Assembly (NCBI GenBank): GCA_035315885.1
Contig: DATFXM010000114.1
Coordinates: 1 to 48,795, forward strand
Length of the DNA: 48,795 bases
DNA from: DATFXM01 sp035315885
Lineage (GTDB): Bacteria; Acidobacteriota; Blastocatellia; UBA7656
Reading direction: 5' to 3'
The notes under the pieces: generated by a model
Seen by the model: only the letters and a program-made list of their open reading frames with translations
What the model was told of the DNA's origin: nothing
Databases searched by the model: none
Shown: positions 33,341-42,057 of the stretch, in pieces
How the letters are laid out: each line of letters starts with the position of its first letter
How positions within the stretch are numbered: the stretch's first letter is position 1
Made by a program: the position numbers and the translations under genes

Positions 33341-35746
33341 ATGTACGACCTAAACCCCAAACAGTTGGAAGCGGCGACGGCAGTCGAAGGACCGCTGCTG
33401 ATTATCGCCGGCGCCGGATCGGGCAAGACAAGGGTCATCACCTATCGAGTCGCCCATCTGATAGACAAAATCGAGGTGCGCCCGGAACAAATCCTCGCGG
33501 TCACCTTCACCAACAAGGCCGCCGGCGAAATGAAGTCTCGAATATCGAAGCTTCTAGGACACGAGCAAAGCACCAGCTCGCCCCTGATAGCAACTTTTCA
33601 CTCGGTGTGCGTGCGGATTCTCCGCAGAAACATCGATCGCCTGGGCGGACCGTACAATCGCAACTTCACTATCTACGACGACGACGATCAGCTCAAGCTC
33701 GTACGGACGATCATGCGCGAGCTCGGATTTGAAGATAAATCGCTCACGCCACGACAGGTGTTGTCAGCCATCGGGTGGGCCAAGAGCCGAGACGTTACCC
33801 CCGACGGCTACCTCAATATGGCTGATCACGCGACCGAACGCAGAGAGAAAATCGCGCGAGTGTTCAAGACATATGAGGCACGGCTCGGACAAGCCAACGC
33901 CGTAGACTTCGATGACCTGTTGCTGAAGACCGTGCAGCTCCTGAAAAATGTCGTTGAGGTCCGCGATTACTACCATCGCCGATACCGCCACGTGTTGATA
34001 GATGAGTTTCAGGATACCAACGGCATTCAGTATGATCTCGCTCGATTGCTAACCCTTGGCTCCGCGGATGCGAACGCGCAACTGCAGGAGGGTTTCTGGC
34101 GGGGTAGAAGTCTGTTCGTGGTGGGTGACGTCGATCAGAGCATTTATTCGTTTCGCGGATCGGACTTCAATATTATTCTCAGGTTCCACGAAGACTTCAA
34201 AGAAACAAAGATAGTAAAGCTCGAGCAGAACTACCGCTCTACCGAGACGATACTCGAAGCCGCCAATCGCCTCATCGAGAACAATCAGCTTCGACATCCG
34301 AAGACGCTGTATGCTACGCCGGAACTCGGGCGCGGAGAGAAGATCAGGTACGCACAGCTATACGATGGCGAGAGCGAGGCGGCTTTTGTTGCTGAACGCG
34401 CGGCAGCCCACCTGCGTGAGTCGCGTGAGATGCGCGTTGCTGTCCTCTATCGCACCAATTCTCAATCCCGTTTGTTTGAAGAAGCGATGCGGCGCCGCGG
34501 ACTTCAATACAACATTGTGGGAGGCTTTTCGTTCTACGAACGCGCGGAGGTCAAAGATATACTCGCTTACCTGAAGCTGGGGATGAACCCTGACGACGAT
34601 ATTGCGCTTTTGCGGGTGATCAATTCGCCTCCTCGAGGAATCGGGAAAACAACGCTCGAGACCTTGGCCGACAAGCAGAAGGACCTGGGCTTGTCGATTT
34701 GGCAGACGATTGGGGTGGCGATCGAGAATTCTGCTCTGCTTCCGCGCTCGCTTTCAGCACTCCGCGAATTTCGGAGAGTGATCAGCGCGCTCGCCGACAA
34801 GGTTGCAGCGGGCGCGTCGTTGTCGGATGTCGCCAGGGCGGCAACGGTTGATAGCGGCTATGTCGGATGGCTCAGCGAAGATAAGACTCAGGAGGCCGAA
34901 GGCCGACTGTTGAATATCGAAGAGCTGGTGACCGCCGCAGTCGAGGCCGAGGAGCAGGGCGAAACGCTGCGAGACTTCATCGATCACGCAGCTTTGGTGT
35001 CCGACACGGACCAGTATCGTGAGGATTCTCGGATCACGCTCATGACGATGCACTCGGCCAAAGGCCTCGAGTTTCCAGTGGTGTTCATCGCCGGGCTTGA
35101 AGAAGGATTGTTTCCGCACTCCAGGTCTGTGTCGAGCGAGCCGGAGCTTGAAGAGGAGCGTCGTCTCTGCTACGTCGCGATTACACGCGCTCAGCGACAG
35201 CTCTACGTCACCCACGCGATGCAGCGGCGAACGTTCGGCGAGGAGCTTCCAGCCGATCCCTCGCGCTTCTTGAACGAAATACCGTTGGAGTTGATCGATA
35301 ACATGTCGCCCGGTTCCTCATGGCTGGGATTTGCGGTAAAGCCCGAGACGCAAGAGAACCGGCGCGCGGTTTCCGCATTGAGAGGACAGTCGAGTCACGT
35401 TAAGCGCACTTCAAACTATACCGGCAAGATGTACAACTCGGCTGACGGCGTGCAGGAGTTTTTTCGAAAGCGCGGTGGAAACAAGTCCTCTAACGAGAAC
35501 GCGGGCTTCTCACGCAAGGCATCAAGCTGGCGCGAACGGGTTGCGGGAGACGATCGGCCAGCCGTTGAAACACCGGTCGCCCAAGCTGATCTCAAAGTCG
35601 GTTCGCGAGTCCGTCACGCACGCTACGGCACCGGTGTAATACTCCGAGCCGAAGGATCCGGCGAAGATGTAAAGCTCACCATCAATTTTCCCGGCTTTGG
35701 ACACAAGAAACTCATGGCAAGGTACGCTCAACTCGAAAAAGCATAG
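33341..35746 (+). CDS. pcrA: ATP-dependent 3'-5' DNA helicase, PcrA/UvrD family
   Basis: 801 residues of the SF1A family, acting in excision repair and replication. Motifs in order: Q-motif LNPKQLEAA; Walker A GAGSGKT (24-30); AVTFTNKAAGEM (Ia); DEFQD (221-225, motif II); VGDVDQSIYSFRG (III); EQNYRS (IV); TMHSAKGLEFPVVFIAGLE (V); and YVAITRAQRQLYVTHA (VI). The C-terminus carries the PcrA-type tail VGSRVRHARYGTGVIL, which in Bacillus and E. coli relatives contacts RNA polymerase. Some residues between motif VI and the tail are low-complexity. pcrA and uvrD cannot be told apart with certainty; the tail favours the PcrA name. The downstream gene also looks DNA-repair related. Confidence 0.95.
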   Translation: MYDLNPKQLEAATAVEGPLLIIAGAGSGKTRVITYRVAHLIDKIEVRPEQILAVTFTNKAAGEMKSRISKLLGHEQSTSSPLIATFHSVCVRILRRNIDRLGGPYNRNFTIYDDDDQLKLVRTIMRELGFEDKSLTPRQVLSAIGWAKSRDVTPDGYLNMADHATERREKIARVFKTYEARLGQANAVDFDDLLLKTVQLLKNVVEVRDYYHRRYRHVLIDEFQDTNGIQYDLARLLTLGSADANAQLQEGFWRGRSLFVVGDVDQSIYSFRGSDFNIILRFHEDFKETKIVKLEQNYRSTETILEAANRLIENNQLRHPKTLYATPELGRGEKIRYAQLYDGESEAAFVAERAAAHLRESREMRVAVLYRTNSQSRLFEEAMRRRGLQYNIVGGFSFYERAEVKDILAYLKLGMNPDDDIALLRVINSPPRGIGKTTLETLADKQKDLGLSIWQTIGVAIENSALLPRSLSALREFRRVISALADKVAAGASLSDVARAATVDSGYVGWLSEDKTQEAEGRLLNIEELVTAAVEAEEQGETLRDFIDHAALVSDTDQYREDSRITLMTMHSAKGLEFPVVFIAGLEEGLFPHSRSVSSEPELEEERRLCYVAITRAQRQLYVTHAMQRRTFGEELPADPSRFLNEIPLELIDNMSPGSSWLGFAVKPETQENRRAVSALRGQSSHVKRTSNYTGKMYNSADGVQEFFRKRGGNKSSNENAGFSRKASSWRERVAGDDRPAVETPVAQADLKVGSRVRHARYGTGVILRAEGSGEDVKLTINFPGFGHKKLMARYAQLEKA

Positions 35747-35780
35747 CCTGACCACCATCGCGGTCTTCAATGGTGCCGCT

Positions 35781-36278
35781 ATGACAGACGACACACCCGA
35801 CAAGCCTTCGGTGAACAATGAGCAGATCGCGCACATTCTGAAACAGATCGCCGGCATGCTCGAATTCCAGGACGAGAACGCGTTCAAGCTTAAGGCGTAT
35901 TCTATGGCGGCCGAGACTATCGACTCGCTCCAGGTTCCGATCGCCGAAATGGTTGAGCGCGGAGGTGCGGCCGAACTGCAGAAGATTCCGGGTATCGGCA
36001 AAGGAATAAGCTCTCAAATAGTGGAGATAGTGCATACCGGCGGTTCAACCTATCTGGACGAACTGAGCAAGGAAGTTCCGCTCAGCGTACTCGACCTCCG
36101 GCGTGTTTCGGGAATTGGGTTAAAGACCGCTCAGTTGTTGTACAAAGACTTTGGCGTAAAGAGCCTTGAAGGGCTGAGCTTTTTGCTGGAGAGCGGCGGA
36201 TTGAAGTCGGTGCCGGGCCTGGGTGAAAAAAGCATCGACCGGATCAAAAGATCGCTCGACCGCTTGAAGCAAGAATGA
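35781..36278 (+). CDS. Stand-alone helix-hairpin-helix protein, PolX N-terminal-like
   Basis: 165 residues from the ATG at 35781; an in-frame TTG at 35697 would overlap the helicase gene. The protein starts NNEQIAHILKQIAGMLEFQD, close to the start of bacterial PolX (family X DNA polymerase). It continues FKLKAYSMAAETIDSL and has two HhH motifs: LQKIPGIGKGISSQIVEI and LRRVSGIGLKTAQLLYKDF, plus a third, KSVPGLGEKSIDRIKRSL. It then stops. A full PolX would continue with the catalytic nucleotidyltransferase and PHP domains, but the following DNA codes for an unrelated minus-strand gene. So this is either an orphan DNA-binding module or a remnant. The intact frame favours a real gene. Confidence 0.8.
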   Translation: MTDDTPDKPSVNNEQIAHILKQIAGMLEFQDENAFKLKAYSMAAETIDSLQVPIAEMVERGGAAELQKIPGIGKGISSQIVEIVHTGGSTYLDELSKEVPLSVLDLRRVSGIGLKTAQLLYKDFGVKSLEGLSFLLESGGLKSVPGLGEKSIDRIKRSLDRLKQE

Positions 36279-36316
36279 TCAAAGGCTTTTACGGAACGCC
36301 GTTACTCGACCTCTTT

Positions 36317-37006
36317 TCAAACCTGAACGCTGGGCGGGTATACGATCCCGTTATCGTAGACGACCCACCGCCCATCTTTAAACAAGAGCTCGAGATCAAG
36401 GATGAATCCTTCACTGATCAGAGTCGCGATTTCGAAAGGCAGTTCTACGGGAGCGACAAGCTCCCCGCTTGCTGAGTGTTCTAACACCGTTTCAAGTCCT
36501 GTTGCAGACTTGACTCTGAAATACCCTCCTCGCGTCCCGGATTTCCCCGGCGCATCGAGGTCATAACTGCTTCTGCCTCCATCTTCGAATGAAGTAAGAA
36601 ACTCCGGAAAGCCGAAGCCACCGCGCCTTGCGGAGGACACTTCATTTAGTAAGGCGGCAATTTCAACCGCGCGAGGGATCGTAGCACAAACCTCGTCAAG
36701 AGCCTTTTCGAGGCCCTCCAAATCTTCAAGGCCGACCTCGCATTGCGCCCAGCGAAAAAAAACGGTGAGCGAGTCTTTGACGGCGAGAGCTCTGCCGTGG
36801 GTGTTGGATCGACGCTGTGGAAGCTCAGCGAATTCCAGATCGACGTATTCGCGGCAAAAGGGGTTCAGAATGAATTGCGGGGTGAGATCGCCTACGTCTG
36901 CGTAGCCCTGAATGCGATCAAGTAGATTGAGGATCTCAACTTCCTGTTCCGAAGCGTCAACGGCGCTTTCGGTTAAGTATTTTGAGACCGCATCGACGAC
37001 CTTCAT
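36317..37006 (-). CDS. Conserved-looking hypothetical protein
   Basis: 229 residues, no recognised domain. It is acidic in the first part (DASEQEVEILNLLDRIQGYA) and has a mixed helix/strand pattern. A tail RWVVYDNGIVYPPSVQV could be a strand hairpin. No signal peptide, membrane segment or catalytic signature. It starts 35 bases after the stop of the gene at 37042-38427 on the same strand, so the two form an operon and probably act together. It is convergent with the helix-hairpin-helix gene. There is no clear Shine-Dalgarno. The whole frame is open without frameshift, and coding is supported by codon pattern and operon context only. Confidence 0.6.
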   Translation of the reverse strand: MKVVDAVSKYLTESAVDASEQEVEILNLLDRIQGYADVGDLTPQFILNPFCREYVDLEFAELPQRRSNTHGRALAVKDSLTVFFRWAQCEVGLEDLEGLEKALDEVCATIPRAVEIAALLNEVSSARRGGFGFPEFLTSFEDGGRSSYDLDAPGKSGTRGGYFRVKSATGLETVLEHSASGELVAPVELPFEIATLISEGFILDLELLFKDGRWVVYDNGIVYPPSVQV

Positions 37007-37041
37007 CCTTGTTGAGACTGGTGCAGCCGAGATTGAGCGGT

Positions 37042-38427
37042 TCAGCTCCTTCGTCGGACGCCGCTCTTTCGGGCGGCCGCCTTGGTCTCGCGGGTCGCTC
37101 TGACGCCTGCGCCCGACGGCGTCGACTTCGCCTTCTTCTGTGCCGCCTTTCTGACAGCAGATGTCTTAGCGGCAGGGCCCGAGCTCTTTCGCTCGCTGCT
37201 GTGCGTCCTCGCCGGTTTGGAAGCCGTTCTGGGAGTCTTGCTGGGGACCTCCGGTGACTTCGCATCCTTTGACTCGGTTGCGTTGCCATTGAACAGATCC
37301 CAGAGCTGCTCTTCGTCTTCCAGGTCGTCGAGACCTTCTACGGGCTGCTTGTAGTGCAAAAGCACCGCGTACAGATGCTCAATTGAAAACTCACTCTTGC
37401 CCAGTACCGCTCGAAGGACTTTCTCGACTCGGTTCGGATATTTTTCGGCGACCCGCTCGAACGCAACGATTGGAATGTCCGGGTTCTTCACGTAGGTCCA
37501 GACCAGTTGTTTCCACTCGGGAACTTCTTTCTCCGGATCATCGGAGGAGAAGACGCGCCTGAACCGCGAATAGTCCGGCAAGACAACAATGCCGTCGAAC
37601 TCATCGCAGAGGATCGTGACGTCGGCCGCCCCTTTGAACTGATCGGGCGGTTCGACACACTCGGCGACTTCGAGATCGCGTCCAATGTTTGCCTTGTAGC
37701 GTTCGGCCGCTGTCGTTCCATTGCTCTCGGCGCGATATTCCCTTAGCAGAAACTCCTGAAACCTTCGCAGAGTCGAGGAGAGATTGCTGGGAGGGACCGT
37801 CAGCTCATCGGATCCGAACAACTGGCAGAACGCGGTACAGCTTTCTTTGATGGCCTTTTCGATTTCTTCGGGTGAATGCAGCTCGTCGATTTTGTTTCTC
37901 AGCTCGAGCCAGGCTACAGCGGATTTCTTGTCGGGCATTATGTACTGAAGCCCCGACAGGATGACGTGATCGCCCAGTGGCAGCAGCCTTGCGACCACGT
38001 ATTCGCCCTTTTTGAAAAGCTCGTGACTCTTATCTTTTGTAAGGGTGACATCAAAACTGTAGCCGCTATCAAGGTCTTTCAGAGCGAGGTTCGACGGGCT
38101 GACCGATCGCACGTGAAAGACGCTGTTGAGAGAGTCTCTCCATTCGCCGAGAATGTCCTGCTCGGATGGCTCGAGGTCCACACGATTTTCCAGAAAGTGA
38201 TCCAGGGCACCCCTTCCTCCATCGTCGAACCATTCAAACAGGAACCAGTCCAGAACGCCTTCTCGATCGCTCTCGTCGGAGTTTTCGAACTCATGAAAGT
38301 AGGTTTGGCACTGCTGATCGAACTCTCTCTTAAGTGGTCCGGCGGTCACAAACTCTACGAGCTGATTTCTGAGCTGGTCGGCGAGCAGGAACTCGCCGCC
38401 GCGGTTGTTTGGGGAAAGAGTTGACAT
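37042..38427 (-). CDS. Hypothetical protein with a basic histone-like C-terminal tail
   Basis: 461 residues. The N-terminal ~370 are soluble and acidic; the stretch VLDWFLFEWFDDGGRGALDH and LEPSEQDILGEWRDSLNSVF recalls the core found in some SEC-C-associated proteins, but this match is by eye and weak. No SEC-C cysteine motif is present. The last ~80 residues are Lys/Arg/Ala/Ser/Pro-rich (KPARTHSSERKSSG, RKAAQKKAKS, KAAARKSGVRRRS), like histone H1 tails. The AGGAG ribosome site is 6 bases before the ATG. It shares the basic-tail idea, but not homology, with the TPR protein at 22919. It is operonic with the gene at 36317. Confidence 0.65.
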   Translation of the reverse strand: MSTLSPNNRGGEFLLADQLRNQLVEFVTAGPLKREFDQQCQTYFHEFENSDESDREGVLDWFLFEWFDDGGRGALDHFLENRVDLEPSEQDILGEWRDSLNSVFHVRSVSPSNLALKDLDSGYSFDVTLTKDKSHELFKKGEYVVARLLPLGDHVILSGLQYIMPDKKSAVAWLELRNKIDELHSPEEIEKAIKESCTAFCQLFGSDELTVPPSNLSSTLRRFQEFLLREYRAESNGTTAAERYKANIGRDLEVAECVEPPDQFKGAADVTILCDEFDGIVVLPDYSRFRRVFSSDDPEKEVPEWKQLVWTYVKNPDIPIVAFERVAEKYPNRVEKVLRAVLGKSEFSIEHLYAVLLHYKQPVEGLDDLEDEEQLWDLFNGNATESKDAKSPEVPSKTPRTASKPARTHSSERKSSGPAAKTSAVRKAAQKKAKSTPSGAGVRATRETKAAARKSGVRRRS

Positions 38428-38497
38428 ATGATTCTCCTGATACCCTGTCGACGAACGGAGGAATTCTATTCCGCGTGTCGAAAGGCCGTCAACACTC

Positions 38498-38652
38498 GGA
38501 AGTTCTGAGTTCTGAGTCCTGAGTTCTGAGTGCGACGGCTTACCGAACTGCCGAGTGCTGAGTGCGGCTGCTCAAGTTTGAGCTGCTCATCAAATTCGCT
38601 TTACGATAGCTCCCGGCCCGAACTAGGATCTCCTACTCAGCACTCAGCACTT
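38498..38652. repeat. Intergenic heptad inverted repeat, TTCTGAG/CTCAGCA type (site I)
   Basis: It opens GGAAGTTCTGA like sites B, G and H. The left arm (38501-38530) has TGAGTTC/TGAGTCC heptads and then GAGTGCTGAGTGC. The right arm (38632-38652) has CTCAGCACTCAGCACTTCC. Unlike most others it lies between two divergent genes, directly upstream of the ribosome site of the LolA-like gene. Confidence 0.8.
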
Positions 38653-38667
38653 CCCCTTGGAGGATTC

Positions 38668-39396
38668 GTGGCTCGAACGTTGACGATCTGTTGCGTAGTG
38701 CTTTTTTGGACCGCGCTGCCTTGCTCTGCGCAGAACGCGGACGAAATCGCCTTGAAAATTGCCGCCGCCCGAGGGGGGCTCGGGCAACTGCGCGCCATCA
38801 AAACGATGGTCGTTCACGGTAAGCTTGTCGGGCCCGGCGTGAACGCGTCAATTCTTGTGCGGCTTAAGCGGAACAATCAGATCAGAATTGAATTGGACTT
38901 CGGCGGCAGAGTCCTAATACAGGGATTTGACGGAAGTGTTGGCTGGCAGATCAATCCGTTTAGTGAGAACCCGGCACCGCAGCAGTTGTCGGGAGCCGAG
39001 CTCCTGACGCTTCGGGACCAGGCCGACATCGATGGAGTCGTTGTCAACTACAAGGACAAGGGTCACAAGCTGGAGTTGATGGGCAAGCAACAGGTGGACG
39101 GCAAGGATTGCTTCAAGCTCAAACTGACTCTGAACACCGGCAATCTGATGTACCTGTATATCGACGCGGCGACATTTCTCGAGATCCGGGAAGAGCTGGT
39201 TCACGAAGGTCCGAACGGCATGGTGGAGATCGAGGAGGCAGTGGGAGGCTACAAAAGGTTCGGGGGATTGCTATTCGCTACCGAGTTTGACAGCAATTCG
39301 AAGGGGTCTTCGGCACACCATAAGCTGACTATCGAGAAGATCGACCTGAACGCAGACATCGACGAGTCGATCTTTAAGATGCCGAAGGGCAAGTGA
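38668..39396 (+). CDS. LolA-like / outer-membrane lipoprotein-sorting-type periplasmic protein
   Basis: 242 residues from the GTG at 38668, which has GGAGGA a few bases upstream and directly yields a signal peptide (VARTLTICCVVLFWTALPCS, AQ). Upstream in-frame starts would run through a repeat element. The mature part is beta-rich with the open-barrel pattern of LolA/LppX (IKTMVVHGKLVGPG; VLIQGFDGSVGWQINPF; GKDCFKLKLTLNTGNLMYLY; DESIFKMPKGK at the end). The family binds lipid or lipoprotein acyl chains in a barrel. The specific ligand is unknown. The gene is convergent with the ADOP permease pair, so an envelope link is plausible but unproven. Confidence 0.72.
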   Translation: MARTLTICCVVLFWTALPCSAQNADEIALKIAAARGGLGQLRAIKTMVVHGKLVGPGVNASILVRLKRNNQIRIELDFGGRVLIQGFDGSVGWQINPFSENPAPQQLSGAELLTLRDQADIDGVVVNYKDKGHKLELMGKQQVDGKDCFKLKLTLNTGNLMYLYIDAATFLEIREELVHEGPNGMVEIEEAVGGYKRFGGLLFATEFDSNSKGSSAHHKLTIEKIDLNADIDESIFKMPKGK

Positions 39397-39519
39397 AACG
39401 GCGAGCGGCTCCGGGCTGAGTGTCGCAACGGTGCGAGGTTGTTCTCTGACAGACTCTTCGGTGCGAGTTCGCTTGTGTAGTGTCTCGGCGCTCAGCTTTA
39501 AAACGCGGAACTCGACGCT

Positions 39520-41973
39520 CTACTCGTACCTCAACGCAACCATCGGATCGATCCTTGTTGCGCGGCGCGCGGGAATAAAACAGGCCATCAAGGCGACTAC
39601 GCCGAGGACCAGCGCGATCGCAGCGAAGGTAATCGGATCATGGATGCCGACTGAGAACAATTGGCTCCGCAAGGCGCTGCCGAGCAGCACTCCAGCCACG
39701 TATGCGGAACCCAGTCCTGCAGATAAGCCGACAACTGTCAGAACCAATCCCTGCTTAACCACCATTCCGATGACGGTCGTGGAACTGGCTCCGAGAGCCA
39801 TTCGAATTCCGATTTCGTGCGTGCGCTGGCTGACAGAGTAAGAGACAACGCCGTAGACTCCGATCGCAGCAAGTAGCAGCGCTACCGCAGAGAAGCTTCC
39901 AAACAGAAACAGAAGGAATCGCTTCTGCAGCGTAGAGTTCGCGACGATCTGTTCCATGGTACCGACCCGATGGACCGGTTGATCCGGATCGATCCGGGCG
40001 ATTGCGTCGCGCACCGATGCCGTGAGGCTCGTCGGTTCAGTCTTAGTCCTGAGCACCAGGTTCATCCTGTCCCGCGCACTCTGGCTCTCTGGAAAGTAAT
40101 ACTGGACCTTCGACTTTCCGGCGATACCGTAGCTCTTCACGTGACCGACCACGCCCACGACGCTGCGCCACTTTGGACCTTGCCGGCTGCCCTCAAATCC
40201 GGCCGCGATTCGCTTGCCGATCGGATCTTGATCGGGCCAGTACTGGTCCGCAAGCGTCTGGTCAACTATGCAGACCTGCATCGAATCGCTCGTGTCCGCG
40301 TCAGTGAAATATCTCCCGCGCAGAAGCGGAATCCGCAGCACCTTAAAGTAATCGGGGCTGATCATATGCGGATCGCCATGTGGGGCCGGCTCGTCCGGCG
40401 CTCGCTGCAGACCCTCGACAAAGAAAGTCGCGTTCCAATGATCGTCGCTCATCGGCAAAGTGGTGATAACTGCGGCAGCTTCGACGCCGCTCAACGAACC
40501 CACTTGTTCGAGCATCTGGCTGAAGAACGCCGAGATTCGAGAGTCGTCACTGTATTTGAGCTTCGGCAACGACAACTGCATCGTCAGCACCCGCGACGGA
40601 TCAAAGCCGGGATTCACCTCTCGAAGCCGTATGAAGCTCTTAATCAACAGGCCTGAGCCAACAAGCAGAATCACCGCGACTGCAATCTCGAAAACCACCA
40701 GAAGGCTCCTCAACGGATTGCGCCTCGAGCCTTCGTTTCCGGACCGGCCGCCTTCTTTCAGGGAGTCGTTGAGATCTGGTCTCGAACATTGAAGAGCCGG
40801 AGCCAGACCAAACGCTATGCCGGTTGCCACGCACACCACCAGGGTGAATCCGAGGACCGAGGCATTGACGCCGATCTGGTCCCAGTTCATCAGAAACCCG
40901 GTGATGTCCTCGGGCACGCTGGCCACCAGAGCGCGCGTGCTCCAATATGCGATCGCCAGTCCGATGACTCCGCCGACGCTAGACAGAAGCACGCTCTCGG
41001 TCAGCAACTGGCGAACTATGCGCACCCTGCTCGCGCCGAGAGCCATGCGGATCGCAACCTCCTTGTTGCGTGAGGAGGCCCGGGCAAGTAGCAGGTTCGC
41101 TACGTTGGCGCAGGCGATGAGCAGCACACAACCGACAGCTCCAAACACGAGCAGCAACGCTGCCCTGAAATCGCCTACCAACTGCTCTCTGAGCGGGACC
41201 ACCGTAATTCCCCAGTCCCCATTTGCTTGATAGAAGCGCGGCCTCAGATTGTCGGCTAGAGCATCCATATCCGCGCTCGCTCCGGCAAACGTGATGCCGG
41301 GCTTGAGCCTGGCCACGACCACGAGGTATTCCCATCCGTGACTTTGATCAGCGAGTCGGTCCGGCGTGAATCCGATGGGGGTGTACACATCTACCGGCTG
41401 CAGAAAGCGGAAGCCCGGCGGCAGAACACCGACAACCGTGTAGGCCCGTCCGTCCAGATTGATCGTACGGTGGACGATCTGCGGGTCGCCTCCAAACCTG
41501 CGATGCCACAGCCCGTCGCTCAGTATGACCACGTCGTTACTGCCCGGGCGATCCTCTTCCGGTAAAAAGGAACGCCCGATTGTGGGCTCAACGCCCAACG
41601 TGGCGAAAAGGTTGTAGGTTATTTGCGCGCCTTCGAGGTGCTCAGGATCACCCGCACCGGTCAGATTGGTGCTCCACGTAGTCCCTGCGGCAACCTGCTC
41701 GAACGAGTTGTTCAAGTCTCGATATTCGATGTAGCTGGGCGGCGAGATGCTGGCCTGCGCAAGTTGAAGGCGCGGATAGTGATGCCATATGAAGACGAGC
41801 CGATCCGCGTCCTTGTACGCGAGCGGCCGGACCAGCAGTGCATCTACCACGCTAAAGATTGCGCTGTTAGCGCCGATGCCGATGGCCAGGGCCAAGGCCG
41901 CAACCAACGTGAACATCGGGTTCTTGATCAGTGTCCTCACGCCGTAGCGGACGTCCTGCATTATGGTGTCCAT
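39520..41973 (-). CDS. ADOP-type ABC transporter permease (MacB/FtsX superfamily)
   Basis: 817 residues. N-terminal MacB-PCD block: a short cytoplasmic DVRYGVRTLIKNPMFT, TM1 (TLVAALALAIGIGANSAIFS), a large periplasmic domain, then three membrane helices. A second copy of the PCD/FtsX unit follows, ending MACFIPARRATRIDPMVALR. GVVPTIGRSF-like and PVDVYTPIGF blocks are typical of Acidobacterial duplicated orphan permeases (ADOP). It lies 84 bases downstream of its paralogue and downstream of an ABC ATPase, so it need not be orphan here. The ATG at 41973 is preceded by a weak GGGA site; an ATG four codons later is equally possible. Substrate unknown. Confidence 0.92.
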   Translation of the reverse strand: MDTIMQDVRYGVRTLIKNPMFTLVAALALAIGIGANSAIFSVVDALLVRPLAYKDADRLVFIWHHYPRLQLAQASISPPSYIEYRDLNNSFEQVAAGTTWSTNLTGAGDPEHLEGAQITYNLFATLGVEPTIGRSFLPEEDRPGSNDVVILSDGLWHRRFGGDPQIVHRTINLDGRAYTVVGVLPPGFRFLQPVDVYTPIGFTPDRLADQSHGWEYLVVVARLKPGITFAGASADMDALADNLRPRFYQANGDWGITVVPLREQLVGDFRAALLLVFGAVGCVLLIACANVANLLLARASSRNKEVAIRMALGASRVRIVRQLLTESVLLSSVGGVIGLAIAYWSTRALVASVPEDITGFLMNWDQIGVNASVLGFTLVVCVATGIAFGLAPALQCSRPDLNDSLKEGGRSGNEGSRRNPLRSLLVVFEIAVAVILLVGSGLLIKSFIRLREVNPGFDPSRVLTMQLSLPKLKYSDDSRISAFFSQMLEQVGSLSGVEAAAVITTLPMSDDHWNATFFVEGLQRAPDEPAPHGDPHMISPDYFKVLRIPLLRGRYFTDADTSDSMQVCIVDQTLADQYWPDQDPIGKRIAAGFEGSRQGPKWRSVVGVVGHVKSYGIAGKSKVQYYFPESQSARDRMNLVLRTKTEPTSLTASVRDAIARIDPDQPVHRVGTMEQIVANSTLQKRFLLFLFGSFSAVALLLAAIGVYGVVSYSVSQRTHEIGIRMALGASSTTVIGMVVKQGLVLTVVGLSAGLGSAYVAGVLLGSALRSQLFSVGIHDPITFAAIALVLGVVALMACFIPARRATRIDPMVALRYE

Positions 41974-42057
41974 ACAATTTCATCCCGAGATCCGAGCGTT
42001 CAAAAAACAAGAGCGCGATTCGCTGATGCGTCATGCGAGTCGCGCCGGGGTCATTGG

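Noticed and set aside
36275..36475. 66-codon plus-strand frame overlapping the end of the helix-hairpin-helix gene
   Set aside because: It lies antisense to the C-terminus of the minus-strand gene at 36317-37006 and does not continue the PolX sequence.
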